From Saprospiraceae bacterium (GTDB lineage Bacteria; Bacteroidota; Bacteroidia; Chitinophagales; Saprospiraceae), in the NCBI GenBank assembly GCA_022844565.1, contig JALHLK010000043.1, positions 1 to 42,429 on the forward strand: 42,429 bases of DNA, written 5' to 3'. Below the pieces are notes generated by a model that made no database searches, was not told the origin of the DNA, and was given only the letters and a program-made list of their open reading frames with translations. A program made the position numbers and the translations under genes. Positions 32,673-42,339 of this stretch are shown here, piece by piece (positions within the stretch are counted from its first letter, which is position 1; every line of letters begins with the position of its first letter).

Positions 32673-32774
32673 TTATACCGCTGGATCCGCAGGTGTATTT
32701 GAATTATTATCCCTTTCAACATTTGGATAAGGATAAAAGTTTCTATTTCTTTCGGCTCCTGCGCCCGACTGCCG
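32673..32774 (-). pseudogene. Relic of a SusD C-terminus
   Basis: The frame reads SGAGAERNRNFYPYPNVE and RDNNSNTPADPAV before TAA at 32675-32673. It corresponds to the last 33 residues of the intact susD beyond it (GAAGADRNRNFYPYPSSE then RDNNPNTPADPGI). Upstream of codon CGG (32774-32772) similarity is lost. The nucleotide sequence differs from the intact gene at many third positions, so it comes from an older paralogue, not a recent copy. Fold-back copy 2 ends five bases from its stop codon. Confidence 0.75.
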
Positions 32775-32912
32775 CTCTTGTATATAAAGAATGTAATGCA
32801 GCTAAGATGACTTAATGAAATTTCTTCTTTGCATAATGTGCTTTTTAAATTGAATGATTTGTCTAATGTAAAAATTATATTATAATATTTCAGAATTTTA
32901 AAAAATCATAAT

Positions 32913-32948
32913 AAAAAAAGGACTCCTTAATGAAGAAGCCCCTTTTTT
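32913..32948 (-). terminator. Terminator after susD
   Basis: On the minus strand GGGCTTCTT pairs with AAGGAGTCC (plus-strand 32933-32941 and 32920-32928), with two G-U pairs, followed by a run of seven T. It lies 28 bases after the susD stop. The A-run on the other side means it could also act on the plus strand. Confidence 0.65.
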
Positions 32949-32975
32949 ATTTACTACCTAAATCCTTAACTAATA

Positions 32976-34268
32976 TTATATCCCAGGATCCGCTGGTGTA
33001 TTAGGATTATTATCTCTTTCAGAAGATGGGTAGGGATAGAAGTTTCTATTTCTATCTGCACCAGCCGCACCAGGAGCTGGCATTCCAAATCTTCTGCTAT
33101 CTTCAAGTTTTAATCCTGAATTATACAGTTCTATACATCTATTTCTATAAATTTCTCTCAATATTGCAGCTTGAGTATTTGGACCCGTGTATGCAGGTAA
33201 TTTAGCAGTTATGCCATAAATATCTGTTGCTTTTGTAAGAACTTTGTTAAGCTCTGCAACTGCTCCAGTCAAATCATTTTTTCTAGCCAATGCTTCTGCT
33301 TTTATGAGCATGATTTCTCCAGGTACGTAAATAGGAATTTTTGTTTCATTAGCAGTAAAAAAGCCTTTACCAGGATTTGAAGTACCAACAAAAGTTTTGG
33401 TTTTTAAGTAGAATAAAACTCTTTCGTCAGTAGCTGATGGAATTAAGTCTCCTTTCAAACCTAAATTAAAATCACTTGGGCCACAGACATTCACATTACT
33501 GTAATGAACATCAAAAATAGGATTTCTAGTTACAGCGTCAAAAGTATATTCGCTCTTTTTAGTTAAATCTACCTTATTAGCCGATTCAATTGCTTTGTCA
33601 TTATTACCTGTCATGTTATAAGCACGAGCCAATAATGCATTGAAAGTATTTAGAAAATCGATACCTCCTATATATCCCGCTGTAAATTTTGCACTTGGAG
33701 CAGCAGCAGCACCCACCTCTAAAGTTTTGATAGCTTCAGCTAATACCTGCGTTCTTGGTACAAAAGCAGCTTTTACTGCTGTATTAATAGGTGCTTGTTC
33801 CCAATAAGTTGCCAATTGTAAAAGGGAGATACCTCTGAATAAAGTGGCATAACACGTCAAAGCTGAATTAGTGCCTTGATCTTTAACATTAGTAAGATTT
33901 TTTAAAATAAGATCAGCATTACCAATGGTGATGAGACTTTGTTCCCAAAGTCGTGTGACGACAGAATTATTGCCAGCTACCGATCCTGCACCAACACCTA
34001 GCGTTGCTTCATCAGTGTTGCCTTGATTATAAACTAAAAGCTCATTAGTACTTAATCCTGATGCCGTAATAGAGGAATATAATGGTGATGCCCTACCAAT
34101 AGTGTATTTAAACTGTAGGCCGTTTGCCAAAGCAATAAGACCATTAATATCAGTAACTACAGTTTCGGTCGAAGCTTGACTTGGATTGAGGTAATCGTCT
34201 TTGTAGCAAGATGTGGTAAGAATACTCACAAAAACCAAAAAGGTAAAATATTTTATATAATTATTCAT
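32976..34268 (-). CDS. SusD/RagB-family outer-membrane lipoprotein
   Basis: The 430-residue lipoprotein has a signal peptide ending in the lipobox LTTSC (Cys21), then the DDYLNPSQ region typical of SusD. Helical TPR-like parts include LFRGISLLQLATYWEQAPINT, LLARAYNMTGNNDKAIESA and MLIKAEALARKNDLTGAVAEL; the C-terminus has IYRNRCIELYNSGLKLEDSRR, RFGMPAPG and NFYPYPSSERDNNPN, conserved in the family. SusD caps the SusC channel at the cell surface and binds substrate. It is 26 bases after susC and shares its operon. The substrate is unknown. Confidence 0.93.
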   Translation of the reverse strand: MNNYIKYFTFLVFVSILTTSCYKDDYLNPSQASTETVVTDINGLIALANGLQFKYTIGRASPLYSSITASGLSTNELLVYNQGNTDEATLGVGAGSVAGNNSVVTRLWEQSLITIGNADLILKNLTNVKDQGTNSALTCYATLFRGISLLQLATYWEQAPINTAVKAAFVPRTQVLAEAIKTLEVGAAAAPSAKFTAGYIGGIDFLNTFNALLARAYNMTGNNDKAIESANKVDLTKKSEYTFDAVTRNPIFDVHYSNVNVCGPSDFNLGLKGDLIPSATDERVLFYLKTKTFVGTSNPGKGFFTANETKIPIYVPGEIMLIKAEALARKNDLTGAVAELNKVLTKATDIYGITAKLPAYTGPNTQAAILREIYRNRCIELYNSGLKLEDSRRFGMPAPGAAGADRNRNFYPYPSSERDNNPNTPADPGI

Positions 34269-34294
34269 TTTTTATCGTTTTAAAGTTGTGTAAA

Positions 34295-37200
34295 TTAAAA
34301 TCCTGCTCTAACGGCAAATTGTATTGTTCTCGGTATAGGAAGATTACCAAAATCTACACCTTTTAGTCTATCAGATACACCACCCGCATTAGTCTCAGGA
34401 TCATATCCTTCATAGGTATCAAATGAATGTAAATTTCTACCAATTATTGAAATATTCAGACTTTCTAATCCTTTCATAAAAGTAGTAGGAAGATTATATC
34501 CCAATGATAATTCTCTAATTTTGGTAAAAGAACCATCTTCGATTCTCCAAGCTTCATTTAAATATATAGAATAAATGTAACCTCTAGGCAATTCTCCTTT
34601 TAATTCTCTTTCTGCATAATCGCCAATACCAACACCTTGTCTTGTTCGTCTATCTGCATTGAAAACATCAAAGCCATAGGTCCCGTCAAGCAATAAGCCA
34701 AAAGTTAATCTCTTGTATGTTAAGTTAGTACCCAATGAAAGGCTAAAGTCAGGGTTTGGGTCTCCAATGATGTTTCTTAATGCAGTGCCAGTAGGCTGGC
34801 CTGCAGCATTTCTCCTTGGAGTGAATAACTGTCCAGCTACTACATAAGATCCTGCAGGAATTTCAGTACCTGGTATATATGCTACAGCAGTACCTTTTTC
34901 AGTCTGAGTAAAGTTAGAAGTATTTAAGGTAGGAGTTCCATCTGAATTAGTAGCGGTATAAGTACCAAAAAATAAACTTGATGGCTGGCCTTCAATCAAG
35001 AAAATGGGAGCACCAGACACAGTAGAGATCTGTACTAAAGGTGAACCTAATTTAGTCACTTTATTTCTATTTCTACTATAAACACTATAAACATCCCAAT
35101 CTAGATTTTTAGTTTTTGCTGCTTTTAGGTTTAAAGAAAGTTCAAGACCTTTATTCTGCATTTCTCCCACGTTATCTAGCTTACTAGTTCCACCTTCAGA
35201 TGGAGCTAATACTCTATTTACCAATAAGTCAAAGACATTCTGCTGATAAATGGTCACTCCTAGACCTAATCTATTTTTAAATAGTCCAAGATCGGCACCA
35301 AATTCAATTTCTCTATTTCTTTCAGGCGCTACATTCTCAAAAGCAATTTGTGAATTTGGAACAAGGGTATTTTTACCAAGATAATTGGTGCCACTTATTA
35401 AAGAAAATCTATCGTAAGGACCAATAGCTGTAACACCACCTGCCTCTCCAAAAGATGCTCTAAGTTTTGCAGAATTGATCAGATTTGAAAAAGAACTATT
35501 TTTCCAAAAGTCTAAAGAACTAGGCACGAAAGATGCACTGGCTTTAGCGTATGTTTGATTGCGTTGTGATTCTGAAAAAACAGAAGAATTGTCTACTCTT
35601 AAAGCTCCTGTTACAAAAACCAAATCTTTGTATCCAAAAGTCTGTTGACCAAAATAACCATCTATCCAATATTGGCTTAAAAAGTAAGATGTAAGTCTAT
35701 TAGGAGACCCATTCACTGATCTAAATCCTGGAGCTATGTTTTCGCCATTTGATTGGGTGTAATCAACTCGGTTATTCTGATATCCATAACCTACCAAAGT
35801 GTTTGACGAAATATCGCCAAAGGTTTTGTTATAACTCAAATTAGCATCCCAGTTATACAAAAAAGATATATTATTGGCAGTAGAAGCAAATCCATTAGCA
35901 TAAAAAGTGGGGGCTACTCCAGCATAAGGGTACACAGGGATAAATTGAGTTCCTACTTGTGAAAATCCATCTAATCCTGCAGTTAGATCAAACTTAAGTC
36001 CGTCCAAAGGAAATATAGATAACTTTGCAGAAGTAATTGCTCTGTTTACATTTTGCTCAATATCAAATGTTTCAATCGATAACGGATTTATTCGCGTAGG
36101 TTCGGCCGCTAATAAATTACCGTTGGCATCTCTTTGGGTGATGTCAAAAATATTATTAGTAATGTTGATAGAGTTTACAGGACTCCAAAATGTATTACCT
36201 GTCGGTACATCTCTAGAACTAGACTTTGTAGCGTTCACACCAATACTTAAAGATGCCCATTTAGAAAGTATTTGATCAATGTTTAATCTTGCATTAATTC
36301 TGTTAAAATCAGTACCTATTACTATTCCACCATTATTCATATAACCTACTGAAGCGAAGTACTTCGTTTTATCAGTGCCACCAGAGAAATTTATAAAATT
36401 ATCAGTGCCACTTGCAGTTCTGAATAATTGATCTTGGTAGTCAAATCTATTTACATCTACAAGATTACTGGCCAAATTAATGGTTGCACCATCGCGCTCG
36501 ATAGGCAAAAGTGTCGTACCGGGATTAGCCGCTGCAGTTGCCGCAGTTATATTAGATATATTACCTAACCTTAAAGCCGGAAATCCAAATTGCTTTCCAA
36601 GAGTTGTTATATAGACTTTTTTTCTCAATTGGTTGACGTTAAAGCTTGTTCCAACCGTAATCTTTGGTTTACCAGCTACTCCTCTTTTGGTAGTGATAAG
36701 TATTACTCCACCAGCAGCCCTTGATCCATATTGAGCCGCTGCTGCTGGACCGTTAATTATGTTAATTGATTCAATATCATTAGGGTTAATATCAGCCATT
36801 CTAGGCGTACCTACTTGGCCTTCACCTGTGCCATTCCCAACTTGCGTTACAGCAGTTGCGCTATTGCTTACGATTACTCCATCTATAACATAAAGAGGAT
36901 CTGATGATCCACTAATCGAATTTACTCCTCTTAGATTGATAGCCATTGCACCTGAAGGATCACCAGATACTTGGGTGATTTTGGCACCTGCCACCCTGCC
37001 TTGAAGAGCAGCAACAGCATTTCCTGTTCCAGATTTTTCAATATCTTTTGCACTAACAGAAGTTATGGAGTTACCCAATGATTTTCTATTGGCTTGCACA
37101 GAGGTACCAATAACTAAAACCTCATCCAGCCTTAATAGGTCTTCACTAATCATAATGTTGTCCACATTTATTGTATTGGAGTTAGCAGCTTCGAATGAAA

Positions 37201-37468
37201 CTGTTTTTGTCTCATAGCCAATATACGAAACAACCAGTTTGTAAGTACCTTGACTGAGGTTACTGCTTATTTCATAATTACCGTCAATATCGGTTATTGC
37301 CCCGCTTTTGAGACTTGGTATGCTAACAGTAGCCCCAATCACTGGGCTGCCCGTATTATCAGTTACCTTACCTATGACTTTTGTATTGCCTTGTCCAATA
37401 ACTAATTGGACGCTGAATAGCAGAAATAGTAAAATAAAATGTTTTTTCAAGTAAATTTTTAATTTCAT
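34295..37468 (-). CDS. SusC/RagA-family TonB-linked outer-membrane receptor
   Basis: The 1,057-residue receptor has a signal peptide (HFILLFLLFSVQLVIGQ), a carboxypeptidase-like domain (VIGKVTDNTGSPVIGATVSI and YEISSNLSQGTYKLVVSYIG), then the plug (KSLGNSITSVSAKDIEKSG, SDPLYVIDGVI, IESINIINGPAAAAQYGSRA and GGVILITTKRG) and a 22-strand barrel to the C-terminal Phe (QFAVRAGF). It takes up bulky substrates with the SusD partner, using energy from ExbB/ExbD through TonB. The TonB box is not evident. It is transcribed ahead of susD and may be co-expressed with the DUF1501/DUF1553 genes upstream (204 bases). A -7 box is near its start. Confidence 0.95.
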   Translation of the reverse strand: MKLKIYLKKHFILLFLLFSVQLVIGQGNTKVIGKVTDNTGSPVIGATVSIPSLKSGAITDIDGNYEISSNLSQGTYKLVVSYIGYETKTVSFEAANSNTINVDNIMISEDLLRLDEVLVIGTSVQANRKSLGNSITSVSAKDIEKSGTGNAVAALQGRVAGAKITQVSGDPSGAMAINLRGVNSISGSSDPLYVIDGVIVSNSATAVTQVGNGTGEGQVGTPRMADINPNDIESINIINGPAAAAQYGSRAAGGVILITTKRGVAGKPKITVGTSFNVNQLRKKVYITTLGKQFGFPALRLGNISNITAATAAANPGTTLLPIERDGATINLASNLVDVNRFDYQDQLFRTASGTDNFINFSGGTDKTKYFASVGYMNNGGIVIGTDFNRINARLNIDQILSKWASLSIGVNATKSSSRDVPTGNTFWSPVNSINITNNIFDITQRDANGNLLAAEPTRINPLSIETFDIEQNVNRAITSAKLSIFPLDGLKFDLTAGLDGFSQVGTQFIPVYPYAGVAPTFYANGFASTANNISFLYNWDANLSYNKTFGDISSNTLVGYGYQNNRVDYTQSNGENIAPGFRSVNGSPNRLTSYFLSQYWIDGYFGQQTFGYKDLVFVTGALRVDNSSVFSESQRNQTYAKASASFVPSSLDFWKNSSFSNLINSAKLRASFGEAGGVTAIGPYDRFSLISGTNYLGKNTLVPNSQIAFENVAPERNREIEFGADLGLFKNRLGLGVTIYQQNVFDLLVNRVLAPSEGGTSKLDNVGEMQNKGLELSLNLKAAKTKNLDWDVYSVYSRNRNKVTKLGSPLVQISTVSGAPIFLIEGQPSSLFFGTYTATNSDGTPTLNTSNFTQTEKGTAVAYIPGTEIPAGSYVVAGQLFTPRRNAAGQPTGTALRNIIGDPNPDFSLSLGTNLTYKRLTFGLLLDGTYGFDVFNADRRTRQGVGIGDYAERELKGELPRGYIYSIYLNEAWRIEDGSFTKIRELSLGYNLPTTFMKGLESLNISIIGRNLHSFDTYEGYDPETNAGGVSDRLKGVDFGNLPIPRTIQFAVRAGF

Positions 37469-37507
37469 TTCTAATGAATTTTTAATTAATTAAATAGTGT
37501 GCTCGTG

Positions 37508-37515
37508 CAAAAATA
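37508..37515 (-). promoter_or_regulatory. -7 promoter box for susCD
   Basis: TATTTTTG on the minus strand matches TAnnTTTG, 40 bases before the susC ATG. A -33 motif is not clear. The interval 37469-37672 is otherwise AT-rich and empty, which leaves room for a separate susCD promoter. Confidence 0.4.
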
Positions 37516-37672
37516 AACAAATAATATGCTTGTTGTCTAATAATTCTTCTTAATTAACGTTTTAAAGTGTTATTCTTGAGATCATCTTTTCAAAATTTTA
37601 TTAAAAAACTAGTTGAATTAAACGATTTCATATTTTTTAGTTTTACAAGAAATTTTAACAAATTGATTCATT

Positions 37673-39172
37673 CTAAGCCAATACTTCTTTTATCACCGTT
37701 CCCTCTACATCGGTCAATCTAAATGGACGACCTTGAAAGTCATAGGTAAATTCCTCATGATTGAAGCCTAATAAATGTAAAATTGTAGCCTGTATATCAA
37801 AGGTATTTACCTTGCCTGACGTGGGATAATAGCCAAATTCATCAGTTTCGCCATGAGAATATCCTTTTTTCAAGCCACCACCAGCCATCCACATCGTGAA
37901 AGCATATGGATGATGATCTCTTCCTAGAAAGCCATTATCCTTTCCGTTTCTATTTTCTGCCATAGGTGTACGACCAAACTCTCCACCCCAGACCACCAAG
38001 GTCTCTTCGAGCAAACCTCTTTGTTTGAGATCGAGGATTAGGGCAGTGACTGCTTTGTCTGTTTGGCGACATTTATTTACAAGGCCTAGATCTACAGACT
38101 CGTTGGCATTGGTGCCATGTGTATCCCAACCCCAATCAAATAGCTGCACAAATCTTACTCCTTTTTCAACTAACTTTCTCGCCAGCAAAGCATTGTTTCC
38201 AAAAGATTCTTTGCCCGGATTTGTACCATACATCTCATGAATATAGGCAGGTTCGTTGCTTATGTCCATTGCCTCAGGAGCTTCTATTTGCATCTTATAA
38301 GCCATTTCATACTGATTGATTCGACTTATGATTTCAGGATCATTGACTTCGGCATATTCGATTTCATTCATCTTATTGATGGCGTCAATGGCATCTTTAC
38401 GAATGTCTCTTGAGATATGGTCAGGGTTATTGAGGAAGAGTACTGGCTCTCCCGCAGATCTACATTGCACACCTTGATATACAGATGGTAGAAAGCCACT
38501 ACCCCATATACTCTTACCTGCATCAGGATTGTTACCACCTGAAGTGAGTACCACATATGCGGGTAAGTTAGCATTTTCGCTACCCAAGCCGTAAGTCACC
38601 CATGAGCCCAAACTTGGCCTACCTAACCTTGCACTACCTGTATGCATGAGTAATTGTGCTGGAGCATGATTAAACTGATCCGTAGTGACTGCTCTAAAAA
38701 ACGTGAGTTCATCAGCTATGGTAGAAAGATGAGGCAGATAGTTACTGATAGGTGTTCTACTTTCTCCATACTGATTAAAAGTGGCTGTACTTCCAAGCAT
38801 TTTTGGCACTCCGCGTATAAAGGCAAATTTCTTACCTTCCAAAAATGATTGTGGACAAGACTGACCATTTACTTTTTCTAATTCTGGTTTGTAATCAAAA
38901 AGTTCTAATTGGGATGGGGCTCCCGCCATATGGAGATAAATCACCGACTTTACTTTTGAAAGAAAATGTGGAGCTTGCGGTTTAAGTGGATTTTGTGGAT
39001 CAAAGACGATGGAAGAGGTAGCCGTATTTTTGCAGCCAATCATGGTTGACAAAGCAAGGCCTCCAAGACCTAGAAAGCTTTCTTTTAAGAAATTTCTTCG
39101 CGTATTCGCTCTAAAACGTGCTTTTTTTGCTTCTTCTAAAATTCTAACTACTTTATCTTTGCTATCTCCCAT
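37673..39172 (-). CDS. DUF1501 protein (alkaline phosphatase/sulfatase-fold), Tat lipoprotein
   Basis: The 499-residue protein has a twin-arginine type signal (TRRNFLKESFLGLGGLALS) with a Cys after it (MIGCKN) that could be lipidated. The body is a DUF1501 domain: VIYLHMAGAPSQLELFDYKP, MHTGSARLGRPSLGSWVTYG, VRFVQLFDWGWDTHG, VVWGGEFGRTPMAENRNGKDN and GRDHHPYAFTMWMAGGGLKKG. DUF1501 belongs to the alkaline phosphatase superfamily, of unknown substrate; in Planctomycetes and Bacteroidota it is nearly always encoded next to a DUF1549/DUF1553 protein, as here, four bases upstream. The two are clearly an operon. It acts at the periplasm or cell surface. Confidence 0.9.
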   Translation of the reverse strand: MGDSKDKVVRILEEAKKARFRANTRRNFLKESFLGLGGLALSTMIGCKNTATSSIVFDPQNPLKPQAPHFLSKVKSVIYLHMAGAPSQLELFDYKPELEKVNGQSCPQSFLEGKKFAFIRGVPKMLGSTATFNQYGESRTPISNYLPHLSTIADELTFFRAVTTDQFNHAPAQLLMHTGSARLGRPSLGSWVTYGLGSENANLPAYVVLTSGGNNPDAGKSIWGSGFLPSVYQGVQCRSAGEPVLFLNNPDHISRDIRKDAIDAINKMNEIEYAEVNDPEIISRINQYEMAYKMQIEAPEAMDISNEPAYIHEMYGTNPGKESFGNNALLARKLVEKGVRFVQLFDWGWDTHGTNANESVDLGLVNKCRQTDKAVTALILDLKQRGLLEETLVVWGGEFGRTPMAENRNGKDNGFLGRDHHPYAFTMWMAGGGLKKGYSHGETDEFGYYPTSGKVNTFDIQATILHLLGFNHEEFTYDFQGRPFRLTDVEGTVIKEVLA

Positions 39173-39176
39173 TTCA

Positions 39177-41861
39177 TTATGATTTTACAACGACTTCATC
39201 TAGGTTTAATATTGCATTACAAACTACAGCCATCGAGGCAAAAGTTATCTTATCTACATCTTTTTGATCAGGTATGTTTTTCAATAATCCTTTATTAGTG
39301 GTGTACTTTGTTCTTGTTGATTCGTACAAGTTCATAAGGACAGTCAATTGATTGTCTTTAATTGTTTTGCCGGTGGCTCGCTCGAAGGCTAATTTGATTT
39401 GTTCCTCAGTTTGCTTTTTTGCGTGAATGACTGATATTGCAAATTGATTAGATAAGTCAATATACACCGAATCATTCATGGTCACAAGGGCTTGTAATGG
39501 TGTATTGGTCCTTATTCTACGAGCTACACATACTTCTCTACCAACTCCATCGAATGTCATCATACTTGGATATGGACTGGTCCTCTTCCAGAATGTATAA
39601 ATGGCTCTTCGATACTTATCTTCGCCTTCTGATATAATCCATCTATTGCCACTATAAGGACTGCTCCAAATGCCATCAGGTTGGAAAGGCATAACAGGGG
39701 GGCCGCACATCTTATTGCTCAGAAGTCCAGCGATGTAAAGGGCTTGATCTCTAAGTTGTTCTCCTGAGAGTCTTACTCTTGGTCCGCGAGCAAAAAGCTT
39801 ATTGAATGGATCTTTGGCTTTGTGGTCTTCTGTTACGTAGGAATCTTGCTGATACGTTGCAGAACTTACAATCTCTTTGATCAATCTTTTTACAGACCAC
39901 TTGTATTCTGTCATGAATTGATAGCTTAGATAATCCAATAAAGGAACATGAGGTGAAGGCATCGACTGCGAACCCAAATCTTCCAGCGTCTCTACAAGTC
40001 CAGTGCCAAACAATTGTTCCCACACTCTATTTACCATGGTTCGAGCTACGAGGGGGTTTTCTTTTGAAGTCATCCACTGTGCTAAGCCCAACCTATTATC
40101 TGGATATTTTTGATTTGGATTTTGGAATATTTCTGGTATGGAAGCATTTACTTTTTCCCCTTTGCTCAGCCAAGATCCTCTATCAAAAACATGGGTGCTT
40201 CTAAACATATGTTTTGGGTTATCTAGCATAATAGGTGTGGAAGGTGTTCTTACAGTGAGCAAATCATTAAATAACTTTTTGTTGTTTTCATAATTGGGAT
40301 GATTTTGACCTGGAAATTCTTTTGTAAAATGAAACCAATTGAAAAAGACACCTTCTTTATTAACATCAGTAAGGTTAGGTATGTTATAGCTAAAATGAAG
40401 ATCACACTTACCATTAACCGTATCTAATGGAAAAGTGAAGTTTCTCCAGTCTGAAGACCCCTCTGCTTTAAGATGTATAGTTGCAATAACCTTTCCTTCT
40501 TGATTATTCTTTCTTATGGTGAGTATACCTTTTTCGACGGTAGTTCGAGCTTGAAAAATGACCGTATTTACCCCTGTGAGATCTATATTGGGTATCGTAG
40601 CTTGCCCATTTTTTCTCATAGCCAAAAACTTGGTATCATTGAGGGCTGAATTGACTAAATTGACAGCTTGAATAGAATTGACAGTTGGTTGCAGTGTTTT
40701 TATGAAATTTACAATTTCGGTCTTTCTATTTGCATCTACTTCTTCAATATAATGCTCTAACTTGGTTAATTCATTTTTTAAGCTATCGTTGAGATGTCGT
40801 ATGACTGGATAATCGTGATAAGTATCTTCATCGCGTGTATTATTAAAAAAAGCCATGAACTTGTAATAATCTTCATGTCGGAAAGGATCATATGGATGAC
40901 TGTGACATTGTACACAGGCGAATGTTGTACCCATGAATGCATCCCATGTTGTGTTTACTCTGTCTATGACTGCGGCTACTCTATATTCCTCATTCTCGGT
41001 ACCACCTTCGTCATTGGTCATGGTGTTTCTATGATATGCCGTAGCTACAAGATCATCTTCAGTAGGATTATCGAGCAAATCTCCTGCCAATTGTTTTGTT
41101 ATGAATTCGTCATAAGGCATATCTTTGTTAATAGCATTGATCAACCAATCACGATATCGCCAAATACTTCGATTATCATCTCTTTCATATCCTTTGGTAT
41201 CTGCATATCTAGCTAAATCAAGCCACATAGACGCCCATTTTTCTCCATACTTTGGGGAGTTGAGTAGTGTATCAATCAGTGTCGGTATTGTTAAATTACT
41301 TGTGTCGGAATATGGCACACCTATTATATCAAGGCCAAGCCTTCTGCTTAAAGTGGACTCGTCTGCCTTATCCATTGGTGTCAACTCTGCTGCCTGAGCA
41401 GTATTGCTGATAAAATGATCAATGTCGTTGACCGCCCAACTACCACCTCCTCTGTAAACAGTAGGCTTTTTAATAGGAACATACGCCCAATGATCTGTCC
41501 ATTCCGCACCTTGATCTATCCAATCTGTAAGTATCTTGATTTCATCTTTGGATAAGGGATCCTTCTGATATGGCATTCTCTCATCTATATCCTTGTGGGT
41601 TAATCTTTTGATCATCTCACTACTTTTGGCGTCACCAGGTATTATGCCATACTTTCCTGACTCTCCCTTTGCAAAGGCTTCTTCTTTGAATAACAAGCTG
41701 AATCCACCTTTCTTTTGTACACCTCCATGACATGCAAGACAATGCTTATTTAATATAGGTTTTACATCATTTGAATAGCTGATTTTATGACCAAAGCTGC
41801 ACGAATTTATCATCCAGATGATTAGGACGAAGACTAAAAGAAGGTAAGTTGGCTTAACCAT
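39177..41861 (-). CDS. Planctomycete-type cytochrome C lipoprotein with DUF1549/DUF1553 domains
   Basis: The 894-residue lipoprotein (lipobox MINSC, Cys21) has a cytochrome c-like PSCyt1 domain at about residues 28-110 with heme motif CLACH, then DUF1549 (about 145-350: MWLDLARYADTKGYERDDN, MTNDEGGTENEEYR, TTFACVQCHSHPYDPF with a second CxxCH) and a CBM6-like insertion around 425-520 (VIFQARTTVEKGILTIRKNN to DLHFSYN). DUF1553 follows (GLAQWMTSKENPLVARTMVN, RVWEQLFGTGLVETLEDLGS and MPFQPDGIW). These proteins are thought to be redox-linked enzymes acting on polysaccharides or aromatics, but the reaction is not established. It is upstream of the DUF1501 gene. Confidence 0.9.
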   Translation of the reverse strand: MVKPTYLLLVFVLIIWMINSCSFGHKISYSNDVKPILNKHCLACHGGVQKKGGFSLLFKEEAFAKGESGKYGIIPGDAKSSEMIKRLTHKDIDERMPYQKDPLSKDEIKILTDWIDQGAEWTDHWAYVPIKKPTVYRGGGSWAVNDIDHFISNTAQAAELTPMDKADESTLSRRLGLDIIGVPYSDTSNLTIPTLIDTLLNSPKYGEKWASMWLDLARYADTKGYERDDNRSIWRYRDWLINAINKDMPYDEFITKQLAGDLLDNPTEDDLVATAYHRNTMTNDEGGTENEEYRVAAVIDRVNTTWDAFMGTTFACVQCHSHPYDPFRHEDYYKFMAFFNNTRDEDTYHDYPVIRHLNDSLKNELTKLEHYIEEVDANRKTEIVNFIKTLQPTVNSIQAVNLVNSALNDTKFLAMRKNGQATIPNIDLTGVNTVIFQARTTVEKGILTIRKNNQEGKVIATIHLKAEGSSDWRNFTFPLDTVNGKCDLHFSYNIPNLTDVNKEGVFFNWFHFTKEFPGQNHPNYENNKKLFNDLLTVRTPSTPIMLDNPKHMFRSTHVFDRGSWLSKGEKVNASIPEIFQNPNQKYPDNRLGLAQWMTSKENPLVARTMVNRVWEQLFGTGLVETLEDLGSQSMPSPHVPLLDYLSYQFMTEYKWSVKRLIKEIVSSATYQQDSYVTEDHKAKDPFNKLFARGPRVRLSGEQLRDQALYIAGLLSNKMCGPPVMPFQPDGIWSSPYSGNRWIISEGEDKYRRAIYTFWKRTSPYPSMMTFDGVGREVCVARRIRTNTPLQALVTMNDSVYIDLSNQFAISVIHAKKQTEEQIKLAFERATGKTIKDNQLTVLMNLYESTRTKYTTNKGLLKNIPDQKDVDKITFASMAVVCNAILNLDEVVVKS

Positions 41862-41950
41862 TAAAATTTGTTTGTGATATCGTGGGTAAATATCGTAAAT
41901 TTTTCATAATCAGAAAGCAAAATTTATAAAAATTGGAAAGTTGAGATAAA

Positions 41951-42114
41951 CTAGTGCTCTGTCCAGAAAAGATCTAAATTAAGTTGTGAGATATTTTTGG
42001 ATAGATTGAGGCAAAAAACGTAGATGAACTGGATAGTTCAGCGAGGCTTTTTAACGAAAAGATATTCAAAAAGAGCCACAAATAATTAGTTTCTTTTTCT
42101 GGACAGAGCACTAG
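41951..42114. mobile_element. MITE-like fold-back, 164 bp, perfect 20-bp inverted ends
   Basis: CTAGTGCTCTGTCCAGAAAA (41951-41970) is the exact reverse complement of 42095-42114. The middle of the element is TGAACT-GGAT-AGTTCA (42025-42040), exactly at the centre, and the flanking GGCAAAAAACG and GGCTTTTTAAC arms are partly complementary. If the ends are GTGCTC...GAGCAC the element is flanked by a TA on each side, as with IS630/mariner-type insertions. There is no coding capacity. Interval 41862-41950 is the promoter region of the DUF1553 gene. Confidence 0.75.
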
Positions 42115-42339
42115 AATAAGAACAGGAGGATACAAAGTTGTTTCTAAAGTAGGTTGGATAGATATCCTATGGGTGAATATTTTTCCCTATATATTGTGGT
42201 CGAGACCACATTACGTAAATCTTTTGTCTTTTTATTCTGTAAAGGGGAGTTCTAAAAACTCTATTTCTATTACAAAAAACTGCAATGGCAAATTACTGTG
42301 TTGAATGTTAAAAAATGTCCTCGATATGGTTTAGGAAAA
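42115..42339. other. Gene-free stretch near the right edge
   Basis: No coding frame is supported. A near-perfect palindrome TGTGGTC-GA-GACCACA is at 42195-42210, and could be an operator or a hairpin. Confidence 0.35.
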
